Assembly: GCA_934393265.1 (NCBI GenBank)
Contig: CAKRQL010000024.1
Span: 1-64,000 of the forward strand
Source of the DNA: an uncultured Eubacteriales bacterium
GTDB taxonomy: Bacteria > Bacillota > Clostridia > Oscillospirales > CAG-272
DNA length: 64,000 nt
Direction of reading: 5' to 3'
In this document: positions 24,952 through 34,165 of the stretch, in pieces
Position numbering within the stretch: the first letter of the stretch is position 1
How the letters are laid out: every line of letters begins with the position of its first letter
Notes under the pieces: model-generated
What the model was told of the DNA's origin: nothing
Databases searched by the model: none
The model's input: the letters and a program-made list of their open reading frames with translations, nothing else
Made by a program: the position numbers and the translations under genes

Positions 24952-26193
24952 TCAGAGAGTGAAATCCGAAAGCGATACCTCGCGCTGCTCTCCGCTCTCC
25001 ATGTTGCGAAGCTGTGCACGACCGCACTCAACCTCGCTGTCCCCTATTATGAGCGTATATTTTGCGCCCGTCTTGTTTGCATACTTCATCTGCGCTTTAA
25101 GGCTCCTGCCGACGAGGTCGCACTCTGCCCATTTGCCCCCGGCGCGCAGTCTCTCGACTATGCCGAGCGCCTTTAACTGTGCCGCGTCACCGAGTGCGGC
25201 GATATAGAGGTCAGGTGTCGGGACCGATATTTTGTCGAGCCCCTCCTCCTGCATTGCGAGGATAACGCGGGTGAGCCCCATGGCGAAGCCTATACCGGGG
25301 AGATCCGGTCCCCCGAGGGAGGAGACGAGCCCGTCGTATCTGCCGCCGCCGCATATCGTAGACTGTGCACCGATACCGTCATATATGAACTCAAAGACCG
25401 TACCCGTGTAGTAATCAAGTCCTCTTACAATACCCGGGTCGACGGTATATTCAATACCCATTTCGTCAAGTGCGAGCTTGAGCTTTGTAAACCTTGCTTT
25501 ACAGTCGTCGCAAAGAAGGTCCAGCGTTCTCGGAGCCCCTGCGGCAATTTTTTTACACTCCGGGTTCTTGCAGTCAAGGAGGCGGAGCGGGTTCTTTTCA
25601 AGTCTTGATTTACAGAGATCGCAGAGGTGCTCTCTCTTCTCCGAGAAGTAATTTACAAGCGCCGAGCGGTACGCCGGGCGACAATTCTTACAGCCTATCG
25701 AATTTATGTGGAGCCCGACCTTTTTAATTCCGAGGCGGCGGAGAACAGACGCGGCGAGAGCTATCGCCGTGGCGTCCGACGCCGGGTCAAGAGAGCCGAA
25801 CATCTCGGTCCCGAACTGGAAGAACTCGCGCGATCTGCCCGCCTGCGGCTTCTCATGCCGGAAGCAGGAGATGATGTAGTAGTATTTCAGCGGCATGGGA
25901 TCGGAGCACCTCCCGCCCTCGATAAGCGCGCGGACAACCGACGCCGTGCCCTCCGGGCGCAGGGATATTGACTTCCCCTCATCCCTGTCGGAGAAGGTGT
26001 ACATCTCCTTCTGAACGACATCGGTAGTGTCGCCGACGCCGCGGACAAAAAGCTCGGTATTTTCTATCGTAGGCGTCCGTATCTCGCCGAAGCCGTACTT
26101 CTGTGCCTCCTCGCGCATTACTCCCTCGATGTACCGAAAAAGCGGCGTCTTATCCGGGAAAATATCCATAGTTCCCTTTATTCTCTGTATCAT
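24952..26193 (-). CDS. hisS: Histidyl-tRNA synthetase
   Basis: 413 residues, a normal class II HisRS. Motif 1 lies near the start (IKGTMDIFPDKTPLF, GFGEIRTP), motif 2 is YYIISCFRHEKPQAGRSREFFQFG, and the His-specific loops are GLDYYTGTVFEF and CGGGRYDGL; the C-terminal anticodon-binding domain begins near residue 320. It charges tRNA-His. The ATG at 26193 is preceded by AAGGAG at 7 bases, so the longer upstream frame is not used. Its start lies just after the mrnC stop. Confidence 0.95.
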   Translation of the reverse strand: MIQRIKGTMDIFPDKTPLFRYIEGVMREEAQKYGFGEIRTPTIENTELFVRGVGDTTDVVQKEMYTFSDRDEGKSISLRPEGTASVVRALIEGGRCSDPMPLKYYYIISCFRHEKPQAGRSREFFQFGTEMFGSLDPASDATAIALAASVLRRLGIKKVGLHINSIGCKNCRPAYRSALVNYFSEKREHLCDLCKSRLEKNPLRLLDCKNPECKKIAAGAPRTLDLLCDDCKARFTKLKLALDEMGIEYTVDPGIVRGLDYYTGTVFEFIYDGIGAQSTICGGGRYDGLVSSLGGPDLPGIGFAMGLTRVILAMQEEGLDKISVPTPDLYIAALGDAAQLKALGIVERLRAGGKWAECDLVGRSLKAQMKYANKTGAKYTLIIGDSEVECGRAQLRNMESGEQREVSLSDFTL

Positions 26194-26194
26194 G

Positions 26195-26635
26195 TCATAT
26201 CTCCTTGTCTTTTTTATCTTCCGCGGCGGCGCAGGATATGCGGAGAAGAGCCGTCGCACGCTCCTCGTCGCCCTTAAATGTAAGCATCCCGATAACCGCC
26301 TCAAAGCCCGTCGCGGCACGGTACTGTGCACCCGATACGTTCTTCGGTCGGTTGATATGCGGTGTATTCGCCGCCCGGCGATAGACCGCGCGCTCCTCCT
26401 CCGTGAGGTACGGCATTATCCGCTCCGCCGCCGCAGCCTGTGCCGGGGCGGTGATGTAGGACAGCGCGAGCGCGTTTAACTCCTTTGCATGGCTTATCCC
26501 GCGGCGGACGAGCATATCGCGGACAAAGAGCGAATGGCGCGCGTCCCCGAGGTAGGCGAGAGCCGCCGAGGAGGGCAGCGGCATGGCAGGCGGCTGCCCT
26601 GTATTTACATTTTTATCGGTCAATTCTTCTTCCAT
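26195..26635 (-). CDS. mrnC: Mini-RNase III
   Basis: 146 residues, RNase III catalytic domain without a dsRNA-binding domain. LAYLGDARHSLFVRDML contains the conserved acidic site, and AATGFEAVIGMLTFKG the second acidic motif of MrnC. In B. subtilis the enzyme trims 23S rRNA precursors. The ATG at 26635 follows GGAG at 7 bases. Order mrnC-hisS-ygiQ on the minus strand with gaps of 1 and 22 bases points to one operon from the promoter at 26698-26726. Confidence 0.92.
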   Translation of the reverse strand: MEEELTDKNVNTGQPPAMPLPSSAALAYLGDARHSLFVRDMLVRRGISHAKELNALALSYITAPAQAAAAERIMPYLTEEERAVYRRAANTPHINRPKNVSGAQYRAATGFEAVIGMLTFKGDEERATALLRISCAAAEDKKDKEI

Positions 26636-26697
26636 AGCCACACTCCGTAAAACGACTGCTCCGGGGGCAATACCCCGCCGATTTTATCATACAAACC

Positions 26698-26726
26698 ATT
26701 TTATCACAAACAGCCGGCGAAATCAA
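26698..26726 (-). promoter_or_regulatory. Promoter of mrnC-hisS-ygiQ
   Basis: On the minus strand TTGATT (26721-26726), 17 bases, TAAAAT (26698-26703). It is the mirror of the promoter of the plus-strand division genes about 70 bases away. Confidence 0.65.
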
Positions 26727-26792
26727 GGCGTGCAGAACAAAATATGGCGACTTCCGTCTTAAAATATTTTGTAAAATTCCTCTCCAAAGGAC

Positions 26793-26821
26793 TTGCATAT
26801 ATTTTGCCGGTCTGTTATAAT
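26793..26821 (+). promoter_or_regulatory. Promoter of the ylmE-sepF operon
   Basis: TTGCAT (26793-26798), a 17-base spacer and a perfect TATAAT (26816-26821) lie 48 bases upstream of the first ATG. Confidence 0.75.
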
Positions 26822-26868
26822 TGTTTTATACAGATTTTTAAGGGCAAAGCACCCCGGAGAGGAGCCGC

Positions 26869-27567
26869 ATGGAGAATTTTTCATACATAAAACGAAATTT
26901 CGACGCCGTAACGGCAGAGCTCCGGGAAATTTCCGCCTCGCTCGGAAGAGGGACACCGACCCTATGCGCCGTTACGAAGAGCGGGAGCGACGATGAACTT
27001 ATTGCCCTCGCCGCCTGCGGCGTCACCGACATAGGGGAAAACCGCCCGCAGGAACTCGTGCGCCGCGCCGCGCTGCTGCATGCGGCGGGATATTCGCCGA
27101 GGCTCCACGAGATCGGAAATCTCCAGAAGAACAAGGTGCGGCAGGTCATCCCCGTCGCCTCCCTCATTCAGTCTGTCGGCTCCCTCTCCCTCGCCGCATT
27201 CATATCCGACAAGGCAACCGACTCAGGGATTACCGTCCCCGTGCTCGCAGAGATAAACTCCGGTGAGGAGGAGAACAAGGGCGGAATACTACCGGGCGTT
27301 GCGGAAAAGACGGCAGCAGCCATGGCGGCGCTCCCCGGAATACGCCTCATAGGACTTATGACAATGGGTCCCGCCGTCGGTGAGGGGGAGATACGCCCGT
27401 ACTTCAGGCTGACACGTGAAATCTTCGACGCTCTGCGCGCGCGGGGCGTGTTTGAAACCGACGCTCCCACGCTGTCAATGGGAATGAGCGACAGCTACAG
27501 AACCGCAATTGAGGAGGGCGCAACGCTCGTAAGAATAGGCAGGCGGCTCTTCTCAAAGGAACAATAA
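26869..27567 (+). CDS. ylmE: PLP homeostasis protein (YggS/YlmE family)
   Basis: 232 residues of the YggS/PROSC family: a TIM-barrel pyridoxal phosphate protein with PTLCAVTKSGSD (the Lys that binds PLP), IGENRPQEL, IGNLQKNKVRQV and LSMGMSDSYRTAIEEGATLVRIGR. It keeps vitamin B6 and amino acid pools balanced and has no known catalytic reaction. The usual His of the IGxLQ(R)NK motif is replaced (HEIGNLQKNK). It heads the operon, as in the ylmE-sepF-ylmG order of B. subtilis. Confidence 0.92.
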   Translation: MENFSYIKRNFDAVTAELREISASLGRGTPTLCAVTKSGSDDELIALAACGVTDIGENRPQELVRRAALLHAAGYSPRLHEIGNLQKNKVRQVIPVASLIQSVGSLSLAAFISDKATDSGITVPVLAEINSGEEENKGGILPGVAEKTAAAMAALPGIRLIGLMTMGPAVGEGEIRPYFRLTREIFDALRARGVFETDAPTLSMGMSDSYRTAIEEGATLVRIGRRLFSKEQ

Positions 27568-27610
27568 ACGAAAAAAAGACGGAACAAAACCGGAAAGGAA
27601 GTACATAACA

Positions 27611-27997
27611 ATGTTTGAAAAGCTCGCAGAAAAGATCAGAGGAAAAAGCACGAATACCGAGGAGATAAGCTTCAAGCCATACAAGGAAGAGGTGCGCACG
27701 GTTGACCCGAAGAGCACCGAGGCGCCGGTGTCGGCGGCAATCGAGGAGCCGCAGGGCGCGAACCTCGAAATGAAGATAACCTATCCGAAGTCCTTTGACG
27801 AGGTCGGCGTTATAGCCGATTATCTCATTGCCGGGTGCACTGTCGTTCTCAACATTGACACGATGCCCGACAAGCAGTCTGTCCTCCGTATGCTCGATTT
27901 CCTCAACGGAGTCACCTATACAATGGACGGCGGAATAAAGAAAATCTCGAAGAACTCCTATCTCATAACCCCGAAGAATGTGGATGTGCAGGACTGA
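27611..27997 (+). CDS. sepF: Cell division protein SepF
   Basis: 128 residues. An N-terminal amphipathic segment (MFEKLAEKIRG) is followed by a charged linker and the SepF core from about residue 55 (YPKSFDEVGVIADYL, VVLNIDTMPDKQSVLRMLDFLNG). SepF anchors and aligns FtsZ at the division site in Gram-positive bacteria. The usual GxxYAL segment is less clear here (TYTMDGGIKKISKNSYLITP). It follows ylmE with AAGGAAG upstream of the ATG. Confidence 0.93.
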   Translation: MFEKLAEKIRGKSTNTEEISFKPYKEEVRTVDPKSTEAPVSAAIEEPQGANLEMKITYPKSFDEVGVIADYLIAGCTVVLNIDTMPDKQSVLRMLDFLNGVTYTMDGGIKKISKNSYLITPKNVDVQD

Positions 27998-28030
27998 TTG
28001 ATACCCTCCGCGGCATCCCGGAAAGAAGAA

Positions 28031-28306
28031 ATGGAAGAAGTACTCTATATACTCGCAAAATCGGTTGAGATATATCTCGCCGCCGTCATGCTCGCAATGA
28101 TGGTGCGCGCGGTATTCCCTCTCCTTGCCGATACCGAGGGGAACGTCATCTACGGGCTCGCATGTATACTCAGCGAGCCGTTCATACTCCCCTTTCGCTA
28201 TATATTCGCAAAATTCAATATAGGACAGGATTCCCCGCTCGACTTAGCCTTTCTCGTGACCTATCTTTTTCTTATGGCGGCGCGGACGCTCCTGCCCGCG
28301 ATATGA
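28031..28306 (+). CDS. ylmG: YggT/YlmG family membrane protein
   Basis: 91 residues from the ATG at 28031, two hydrophobic helices with the family motif ILSEPFILPFRYIF between them (the usual form is L(T)EPxLxPxRRxLP). The ATG is chosen over a TTG at 27998 because the extra N-terminus has no family features. Members cluster with sepF and division genes and are thought to act in membrane organisation or division. Its stop is 11 bases before lspA. Confidence 0.8.
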   Translation: MEEVLYILAKSVEIYLAAVMLAMMVRAVFPLLADTEGNVIYGLACILSEPFILPFRYIFAKFNIGQDSPLDLAFLVTYLFLMAARTLLPAI

Positions 28307-28317
28307 AGGAGAGCAGC

Positions 28318-28905
28318 ATGAAGCTTTCCGATAAAATTTTCAAGAAGCGGCGGCTGTCCGATTACCTCATGTATACCGCCGTGATAATCGGCGGTATAAT
28401 CCTTGACCAGATCACAAAGATTCTGGCAGAGGTATTCCTGAAAAGCAACGGGACCTTTCCCATAATAAAGAACGCACTGCACCTCACGTATGTTGAAAAC
28501 CGCGGTGCGGCTTTCGGTATGCTCGCCGACAGCCGGTGGCTCTTTATGGTCGTCTCCGTCGTCGCGATACTCGTGTTCGGCGCGTATCTCTATCTCGGGC
28601 ACGCGGAGAGCACGCTCTCTGCCGTTGCGCTCGCCATGATGACCTCCGGCGGTATAGGAAACATGATAGACCGCATATTCCGCGGATATGTCATTGATTT
28701 CATTGACTTCCGCCTTATAAATTTCGCCGTTTTCAACGGTGCTGACTCGCTCGTCTGCGTCGGCGCGGGGCTGCTTATTCTCTCGCTCCTGCTCGGGCTA
28801 CGGACGGACGGCGTAAACCGCCAAAGCAAAGACAACGGCAACGGCGGCAATAATAACGGCGCAGACGGCGACGATACAGCCGACCACGGAGACGGCGATA
28901 TATGA
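28318..28905 (+). CDS. lspA: Lipoprotein signal peptidase (signal peptidase II)
   Basis: 195 residues with four hydrophobic helices. The catalytic regions are present: ILDQITK, YVENRGAAFGML, and MIDRIFRGYVIDFIDF with the two catalytic Asp residues. It cleaves lipoprotein signal peptides in the membrane, so would act on the lipoproteins at 16527 and 33296. Residues 168-195 form an unusual Gly/Asn/Asp-rich tail. AAGGAG precedes the ATG at 28318; an in-frame ATG at 28303 overlaps the upstream stop. It overlaps rluD by ATGA. Confidence 0.93.
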   Translation: MKLSDKIFKKRRLSDYLMYTAVIIGGIILDQITKILAEVFLKSNGTFPIIKNALHLTYVENRGAAFGMLADSRWLFMVVSVVAILVFGAYLYLGHAESTLSAVALAMMTSGGIGNMIDRIFRGYVIDFIDFRLINFAVFNGADSLVCVGAGLLILSLLLGLRTDGVNRQSKDNGNGGNNNGADGDDTADHGDGDI

Positions 28906-29819
28906 TATACACGGTACCGGAGGACGCCGCGGGCGAGCGGCTCGACGCATGGATAAGCGGCACGGCGGACATCTCCCGCTCCCGCGCGCAGAAGCTCATA
29001 GAGGAGGGCGGAATACTCCGAAACGGAAAACCCGCCGACAAAAAGGACAAGGTAGCCCCCGGGGACGAGATAACGGTTACACTCCCGGAGCCCTCGGAAT
29101 GCAATGCGGAGCCGGAGGACATCCCGCTCGACGTCGTCTACGAGGACACAGACATAATCGTCATAAACAAGCCGAAGGGCATGGTCGTCCACCCCGCGCC
29201 GGGAAACGAGCACGGGACGCTCGTAAACGCCCTGCTCTGGCACTGCCGGGGAAACCTCTCCGGCGTCGGGGGCGTCATCCGCCCCGGAATAGTACACCGA
29301 ATAGACAAGGACACTACCGGGCTCATCGTCGCGGCGAAGAACGACGCGGCGCATATATTTCTGTCGGAGCAGCTGAAGAGCCACGGAATATCAAGAGAAT
29401 ACCACGCGCTCGTCACCGGGGGATTTTCCTCCGACAGCGGGACCGTTGACCTCCCGATAGGTCGGCACCCTACGGACAGAAAGCGCATGGCAGTGGTCGA
29501 CGGCGGGCGCGACGCCGTGACGCACTATACCGTTCTCGAGCGCTTTGGCGGGATAAGCTATCTGCGCCTGCTCCTTGAGACCGGGCGGACCCACCAGATA
29601 AGGGTTCACATGTCGCACATGGGGCACCCGCTCCTCGGCGATACGGTATACGGCGGTGGTAAAACCCGCTTTGAAAAGCTGCACGCCCCCCTGCTTTGCG
29701 GGCAGACCCTGCACGCAAAGCGGCTGACCCTCACGCACCCGGGCGGAGAGCGCATGACATTTGAATGTCCGCTCCCCGGGTATTTTGAAAAGCTGCTTTC
29801 CATTCTCCGCGGAGAATGA
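28902..29819 (+). CDS. rluD: RluD-family pseudouridine synthase
   Basis: 305 residues. An N-terminal S4 RNA-binding domain (about 10-70, SRAQKLIEEGGILRNGK) leads to the catalytic domain with GIVHRIDKDTTGLIV (catalytic Asp in HRIDKDT) and ETGRTHQIRVHM. It converts uridines of large-subunit rRNA to pseudouridine. It overlaps lspA by ATGA, the same lspA-rluD (ylyB) order as in B. subtilis. Confidence 0.93.
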   Translation: MIYTVPEDAAGERLDAWISGTADISRSRAQKLIEEGGILRNGKPADKKDKVAPGDEITVTLPEPSECNAEPEDIPLDVVYEDTDIIVINKPKGMVVHPAPGNEHGTLVNALLWHCRGNLSGVGGVIRPGIVHRIDKDTTGLIVAAKNDAAHIFLSEQLKSHGISREYHALVTGGFSSDSGTVDLPIGRHPTDRKRMAVVDGGRDAVTHYTVLERFGGISYLRLLLETGRTHQIRVHMSHMGHPLLGDTVYGGGKTRFEKLHAPLLCGQTLHAKRLTLTHPGGERMTFECPLPGYFEKLLSILRGE

Positions 29820-29858
29820 AGCAAATAAAAAACACGCCGAAAAATGAGGTAAAAAAGA

Positions 29859-31535
29859 ATGATTGAGGCAAAGATCATATCATCTCTTGAGAACATCTTC
29901 CCCGACAGCGCGTATCTTACGTTTCCGGAGAAAAAAAGCATATCGGTTCTCCGTAACGAGCGCTTTACATTTCAGCTCCTCTACACTCTCACCCCGAATG
30001 ACAGCCTGCCGAATGAGTGGCGCGTCCGCTTCTCGGTAACGGCGGAGGGCGGGCTCGCAAAGTATGCGACGCTCCGCACGGTGGACTATCTGCCGGTGCT
30101 CCTCCCCGCATATCCCAATGTGCCGGATGACGGAAACTATCTCCGCAGGACACCCGGGCTCTATCCCGACGTTCTCACCCCCCTGCACTACGGCAACTGT
30201 GCCCACGCTGTAAAGGGGCAGACCCGCGCCATATGGGTAGATGTAAATGCCGACGGCGAGACCCTCCCTGCCGGAGTACATACACTCGCACTGCACATTG
30301 TCGGCGAGGACGGAACCGACATCATGCGCGAAATATCGGTAGACGTCATTGACGCGCTCCTCCCGGAGCAGACCACGAAGCTTACGCAGTGGTTTCACTC
30401 CGACTGTCTCTCGGAATACTATCGTGTTCCCGTCTGGTCGGATGAGCATTTCAGAATTATCGAGAACTTCGTAAAATGCGCGACGAGAAACGGCATTAAC
30501 ATGCTCCTTATCCCCGTATTCACTCCCCCGCTCGATACAAAGATAGGCGGAGAACGCCCGACGGTACAGCTCGTCGACGTCAGAAAGGACGGAGGTAAGT
30601 ACTCCTTCGGCTTTGAAAAGCTCGACAGATTTCTTGACCTCGCGAAGAGGTGCGGAATAAAGTATTACGAAATCTGCCACTTCTTTACACAGTGGGGCGC
30701 ACAGCACGCGCCGAAGATAATGGCGACGGTAGACGGCGAATATAAGAAGATATTCGGCTGGGAGTCCGACGCTGTCGGCGAGTACAGCGACTTCCTCCGT
30801 ATATTCATTCCCGAGCTCCTTTCGCATATGAAGGCCCGCGGAGAGGACAAGAAGTGCTTCTTCCACATCTCGGACGAGCCGCTCTCCGAGGAGGCAATAG
30901 CCTGCTATACAAAGGCGAAAAACAGCATAGCCGACCTGCTTTGTGGCTATACCATAATGGACGCCGTATCGCACTATGAGATATATGAGCGCGGCGTTCT
31001 TGAGACACCGATTCCCTCAAACGACCACATACAGCCCTTTATCGACCACGGTGTAAAAAATCTCTGGACCTACTACTGCTGCGGACAGTGCAACGGAGTA
31101 TCCAACCGCCTTATCTCCATGCCCTCATGGCGCAACCGCTCGATAGGTATGCAGATGTACCGCTATAACATCGTCGGCTTTTTGCAGTGGGGCTACAACT
31201 TCTATTACAACTGCACCTCGGTGGACAATGTAAACCCGTACTATGATCTCTCCGGCGACTACTGGGTGCCGGCAGGCGACACCTGCTCCGTATACCCCGG
31301 GCGCGACGGCGACGCGCTTGAGTCTCTCCGTATAATAGTCTTTTACGAGGCTCTCGAGGATCAGCGCGCAATGCAGCTCTGCGAGTCCTTAATCGGGCGC
31401 GAGCGCACTGTCTCCGAGCTTGAGGCTGCGTTCGGCGCGCCGATAGTGTTCAGCGACTGTGCAAGATCGGCAGCACAGCTCGAGCGCACGCGCGAAAGAA
31501 TAAACGCGCTCATAAAAGAAGCGGTCAGCAAGTAA
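29859..31535 (+). CDS. DUF4091 protein, putative carbohydrate-active
   Basis: 558 residues, no signal peptide. The N-terminal half is beta-rich; residues about 170-460 look like a TIM-barrel (WFHSDCLSEYYRVPVWS, FFHISDEPLSEEAI with a candidate acidic catalytic pair) and the C-terminal part has the DUF4091 segment (QWGYNFYYN, YPGRDGDALESLR, ALEDQRAM). Relatives are taken to be glycoside-hydrolase-like. Without a signal it would act inside the cell, perhaps on fucose- or glycan-derived oligosaccharides. A strong terminator follows, so it ends the operon. Confidence 0.75.
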   Translation: MIEAKIISSLENIFPDSAYLTFPEKKSISVLRNERFTFQLLYTLTPNDSLPNEWRVRFSVTAEGGLAKYATLRTVDYLPVLLPAYPNVPDDGNYLRRTPGLYPDVLTPLHYGNCAHAVKGQTRAIWVDVNADGETLPAGVHTLALHIVGEDGTDIMREISVDVIDALLPEQTTKLTQWFHSDCLSEYYRVPVWSDEHFRIIENFVKCATRNGINMLLIPVFTPPLDTKIGGERPTVQLVDVRKDGGKYSFGFEKLDRFLDLAKRCGIKYYEICHFFTQWGAQHAPKIMATVDGEYKKIFGWESDAVGEYSDFLRIFIPELLSHMKARGEDKKCFFHISDEPLSEEAIACYTKAKNSIADLLCGYTIMDAVSHYEIYERGVLETPIPSNDHIQPFIDHGVKNLWTYYCCGQCNGVSNRLISMPSWRNRSIGMQMYRYNIVGFLQWGYNFYYNCTSVDNVNPYYDLSGDYWVPAGDTCSVYPGRDGDALESLRIIVFYEALEDQRAMQLCESLIGRERTVSELEAAFGAPIVFSDCARSAAQLERTRERINALIKEAVSK

Positions 31536-31542
31536 AAAAAGC

Positions 31543-31586
31543 ACGACCGCTCCGCGGTGCAAACGCATCCGGGGCGGTCGTTTTTT
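31543..31586 (+). terminator. Terminator after the DUF4091 gene
   Basis: ACGACCGC(TCC) at 31543-31553 pairs with (GGG)GCGGTCGT at 31571-31581 and is followed by TTTTTT. Confidence 0.85.
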
Positions 31587-31646
31587 CGTTTTCCCGGCGT
31601 ACCTAAGCCGGAATATAACCACTGAAAAGCTTTTTTGAAAAGAAAA

Positions 31647-32573
31647 TCAGAGCACCTTTGAGAGAAACTCACAGAGGCGCGGGTCGTGCGGCGAGCGGAA
31701 GATCTCCTCCGGAGTGCCCTCCTCCTTTATATATCCGTCGGCGAAGAACACCACCCTGTCCGCAACCTCGCGCGCGAAGCCTATCTCATGGGTGACGATA
31801 ACCATGGTCATCCCCTCGTCGGCAAGCTCCTTTATAAGCGAGAGAACCTCGCCTATCATCTCGGGGTCAAGGGCTGACGTCGGCTCGTCAAAGAGCATGA
31901 CGTCCGGCTCCATCATCAAAGCGCGGACTATCGCGATACGCTGCTTCTGCCCGCCGGAGAGGGTGGACGGGAAAGCATCTGCCTTATCGTCAAGACCTAT
32001 CCGCGAGAGGAGCGCGTGCGCCCTCTCCTCAGCCTCCGCCTTTGTACAGAGCCCGAGCTCTGTCGGGGCGAGGGTCATGTTTCCCATCACCGTAAGGTTG
32101 GCAAAGAGGTTGAAGTGCTGGAACACCATGCCCATTCTCTGTCTCGTTATATTGATATTCTGAAAGTGCTCCTTATAAAATGACTTCACTGCGCGGTCGA
32201 ATTCCCCGCCCTCGCGCTTTTTCAGAAGGTCGCGGAGCTTTATCTCCCGGATAGCCTCCATGTCGCCGATACCGCCAGAGGTCATGCTCTTATAGGTTTT
32301 CGAGCTCCTTATAATGTCAAAATGCAGGTACGGGTCAACCGGGGTGAGGAGCTTCCCCTCAAACCATATCTCCCCGTAGGTCGGGGTTTCAAGCAGGTTC
32401 ATGCAGCGGAGGCAGGTCGACTTTCCGCTCCCGCTCGGTCCTATTATAACGACCTTCTCCCCGCGCTTTACATCGAGGGAGACGCCGCTTAGTATATCGA
32501 GCTTACCGAAACTCTTGAAAATGTTGTTCACCCGCAAAAACGACGTCATGCAGGAGCCCGTATTGTCTGTCAT
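31647..32573 (-). CDS. Amino acid ABC transporter, ATP-binding protein
   Basis: A GlnQ-type ATPase: Walker A GPSGSGKST, Q-loop FQHFNLFANLTV, signature LSGGQKQRIAIVRAL, Walker B VMLFDEPTSALDPE and a His switch VTHEIGFA. About 70 residues more than usual lie between Walker A and the Q-loop (from TPVDPYLHFDI to NINITRQRMG). The start is uncertain: 32573 gives MTDNTGSC; 32549 and a GTG at 32594 with AGGAG further up are alternatives. It is the last gene of the binding protein-permease-ATPase set. Confidence 0.9.
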   Translation of the reverse strand: MTDNTGSCMTSFLRVNNIFKSFGKLDILSGVSLDVKRGEKVVIIGPSGSGKSTCLRCMNLLETPTYGEIWFEGKLLTPVDPYLHFDIIRSSKTYKSMTSGGIGDMEAIREIKLRDLLKKREGGEFDRAVKSFYKEHFQNINITRQRMGMVFQHFNLFANLTVMGNMTLAPTELGLCTKAEAEERAHALLSRIGLDDKADAFPSTLSGGQKQRIAIVRALMMEPDVMLFDEPTSALDPEMIGEVLSLIKELADEGMTMVIVTHEIGFAREVADRVVFFADGYIKEEGTPEEIFRSPHDPRLCEFLSKVL

Positions 32574-32580
32574 GGAAATT

Positions 32581-33276
32581 TTATCGCCTGTCACTTGCCC
32601 GCAGTCTCCTTTCAAGCAGTTTTATAAGCCCGGTCAGCGTCATGACTATAACAAGATAGGTGGCGGCGAGCATAAGATACGGTACGACGAACTCGTATGT
32701 CCCGCTGCCTATTATCTGAAACGCATTCGTCAGATCGGTTACGGCAATGAAGCTGACGACGGAGGTGTCCTTGACAAGGGCTATTATCTCGTTTCCGAGG
32801 GTCGGGAGCATGTTCTTGAACGCCTGTGGCAGGACTATCTTTATCATGGTCCTTGAATACCCGAGACCGAGGCTGCGCCCCGCCTCCGTCTGTCCTTTAT
32901 CGACGGAGAGTATTCCGCCGCGCATTATCTCCGAGACGTATGCGCCGCTGTTCATGCCGAAGGTTATTATCGCGACGGCGAGCTTGTCCACCGTGAGCCC
33001 GAGCGTCGGGAATAGCACGTAATAGACAAGCAGGAGCTGTACTATTATCGGGGTGCCGCGGAAGAATGCGACATAGACGCTCCCTATTTTCGAGAAGCCG
33101 CGCGCCACGCGGTTCTGCGTTCCTGCCTCGCGGACAGTGGCAATTATCAGTCCTAACACCAAACCTATTAAAAAGCCGAAAAAGGCTATCGACATTGTCG
33201 CGCCAAGACCGGACATGACAATCTCGTAACCCTTGTTCGTTATAAACGATTTGATGAACTTATCCCATTTACTCAT
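32581..33276 (-). CDS. Amino acid ABC transporter permease
   Basis: 231 residues with five or so membrane helices and the polar amino acid permease pattern: GLGATMSIAFFGFLIGLVLG near the start, FFRGTPIIVQLLLVYY, and the EAA loop EAGRSLGLGYSRTMIKIVLPQAF. It should homodimerise to form the channel for the substrate delivered by the neighbouring binding protein. It sits between the other two transporter genes at short distances. Confidence 0.92.
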   Translation of the reverse strand: MSKWDKFIKSFITNKGYEIVMSGLGATMSIAFFGFLIGLVLGLIIATVREAGTQNRVARGFSKIGSVYVAFFRGTPIIVQLLLVYYVLFPTLGLTVDKLAVAIITFGMNSGAYVSEIMRGGILSVDKGQTEAGRSLGLGYSRTMIKIVLPQAFKNMLPTLGNEIIALVKDTSVVSFIAVTDLTNAFQIIGSGTYEFVVPYLMLAATYLVIVMTLTGLIKLLERRLRASDRR

Positions 33277-33295
33277 CGTTTATATCTTTCCGTGT

Positions 33296-34165
33296 TTAAT
33301 TCGTTATGCTCGACACAAGTGCCTTTGCGGTCGCCTCGTCGACGACGACGAAGGCAAGGTTTCCGTTCAGCATATCATTAGCCGCGAGCGCCGCGCTCTT
33401 GTAGCCGCTGAATTTGAGATTTGAAAATCCCGAGAAGCCGAAATCCGCGTTGCCCTCTACATAGAACTGCGAGGTCGTCGCCTTCTGCCCTCCGCACTTC
33501 GCCGCCGCGCCTGTGAGCTCTTTCAGCTTTGCCTCTATCTTCTCCGCGGTGTCGAGCCCGTCGAAGGTCGTATCATCCTTTTTGACAACTATATACTGCG
33601 CCGCGCCGAAGTACGGATCGGTGAAGTCAACCGTCTCTGCCCTGTCGGGGGTTATCGTAAGCCCGGCAATTCCTATGTCGTACTCATCCTTCGTGGCGAG
33701 AGAGGTAACAACTGCGTCAAACTCCATATTGACGACGACGAGCGTCTTTCCGAGGTAGTCGGCAAGGAGCTTTGCTATCTCCATATCTATTCCGGCTATC
33801 TTGTTTCCGTTCGTGTACTCGAAGGGGGCGAAATCAAGGTTCGTCGCCACGACGAGCTCGTCATCCGCTCCTGTGGGCGTGGTCTTTATCGTATCGTCGC
33901 CGAAGGAGGTGAGGCCCGCTCCGTCGGCGGTGTACTTTTCAAATATCGCGCTTATGTCATCCGCCTTAGCCTTGAAGAACGCATTTACAGAATTCTTCAT
34001 CTCCGCGTCGCCCTTTTTGACGGCAAATGCGTACTGCTCGTTCGAGAGAGCAACCGGGACGGTTTTGAGGAGCGTCTCTCCCCCCGTCTTTGCGCAGGAG
34101 GCAAAGGACAGGCAGGCGAGCGCCGCTATTATGGCGGTCATAATAAATGCCGCAAGCTTTTTCAT
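33296..34165 (-). CDS. Amino acid ABC transporter substrate-binding lipoprotein
   Basis: 289 residues. A lipoprotein signal (MKKLAAFIMTAIIAALACLSFASC) is followed by a type-3 solute-binding domain. The first lobe carries ELVVATNLDFAPFEY and GIDMEIAKLLADYLGK, and GLTITPDRAETVDFTDPYF is the classic polar amino acid signature. About 70 additional residues precede that motif (PVALSNEQYAFAVKKGD), partly repeating the second-lobe sequence. AAAGGAG at 8 bases sets the start at 34165. An ArgR-like operator upstream points to arginine, ornithine or lysine as substrate. Confidence 0.9.
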   Translation of the reverse strand: MKKLAAFIMTAIIAALACLSFASCAKTGGETLLKTVPVALSNEQYAFAVKKGDAEMKNSVNAFFKAKADDISAIFEKYTADGAGLTSFGDDTIKTTPTGADDELVVATNLDFAPFEYTNGNKIAGIDMEIAKLLADYLGKTLVVVNMEFDAVVTSLATKDEYDIGIAGLTITPDRAETVDFTDPYFGAAQYIVVKKDDTTFDGLDTAEKIEAKLKELTGAAAKCGGQKATTSQFYVEGNADFGFSGFSNLKFSGYKSAALAANDMLNGNLAFVVVDEATAKALVSSITN

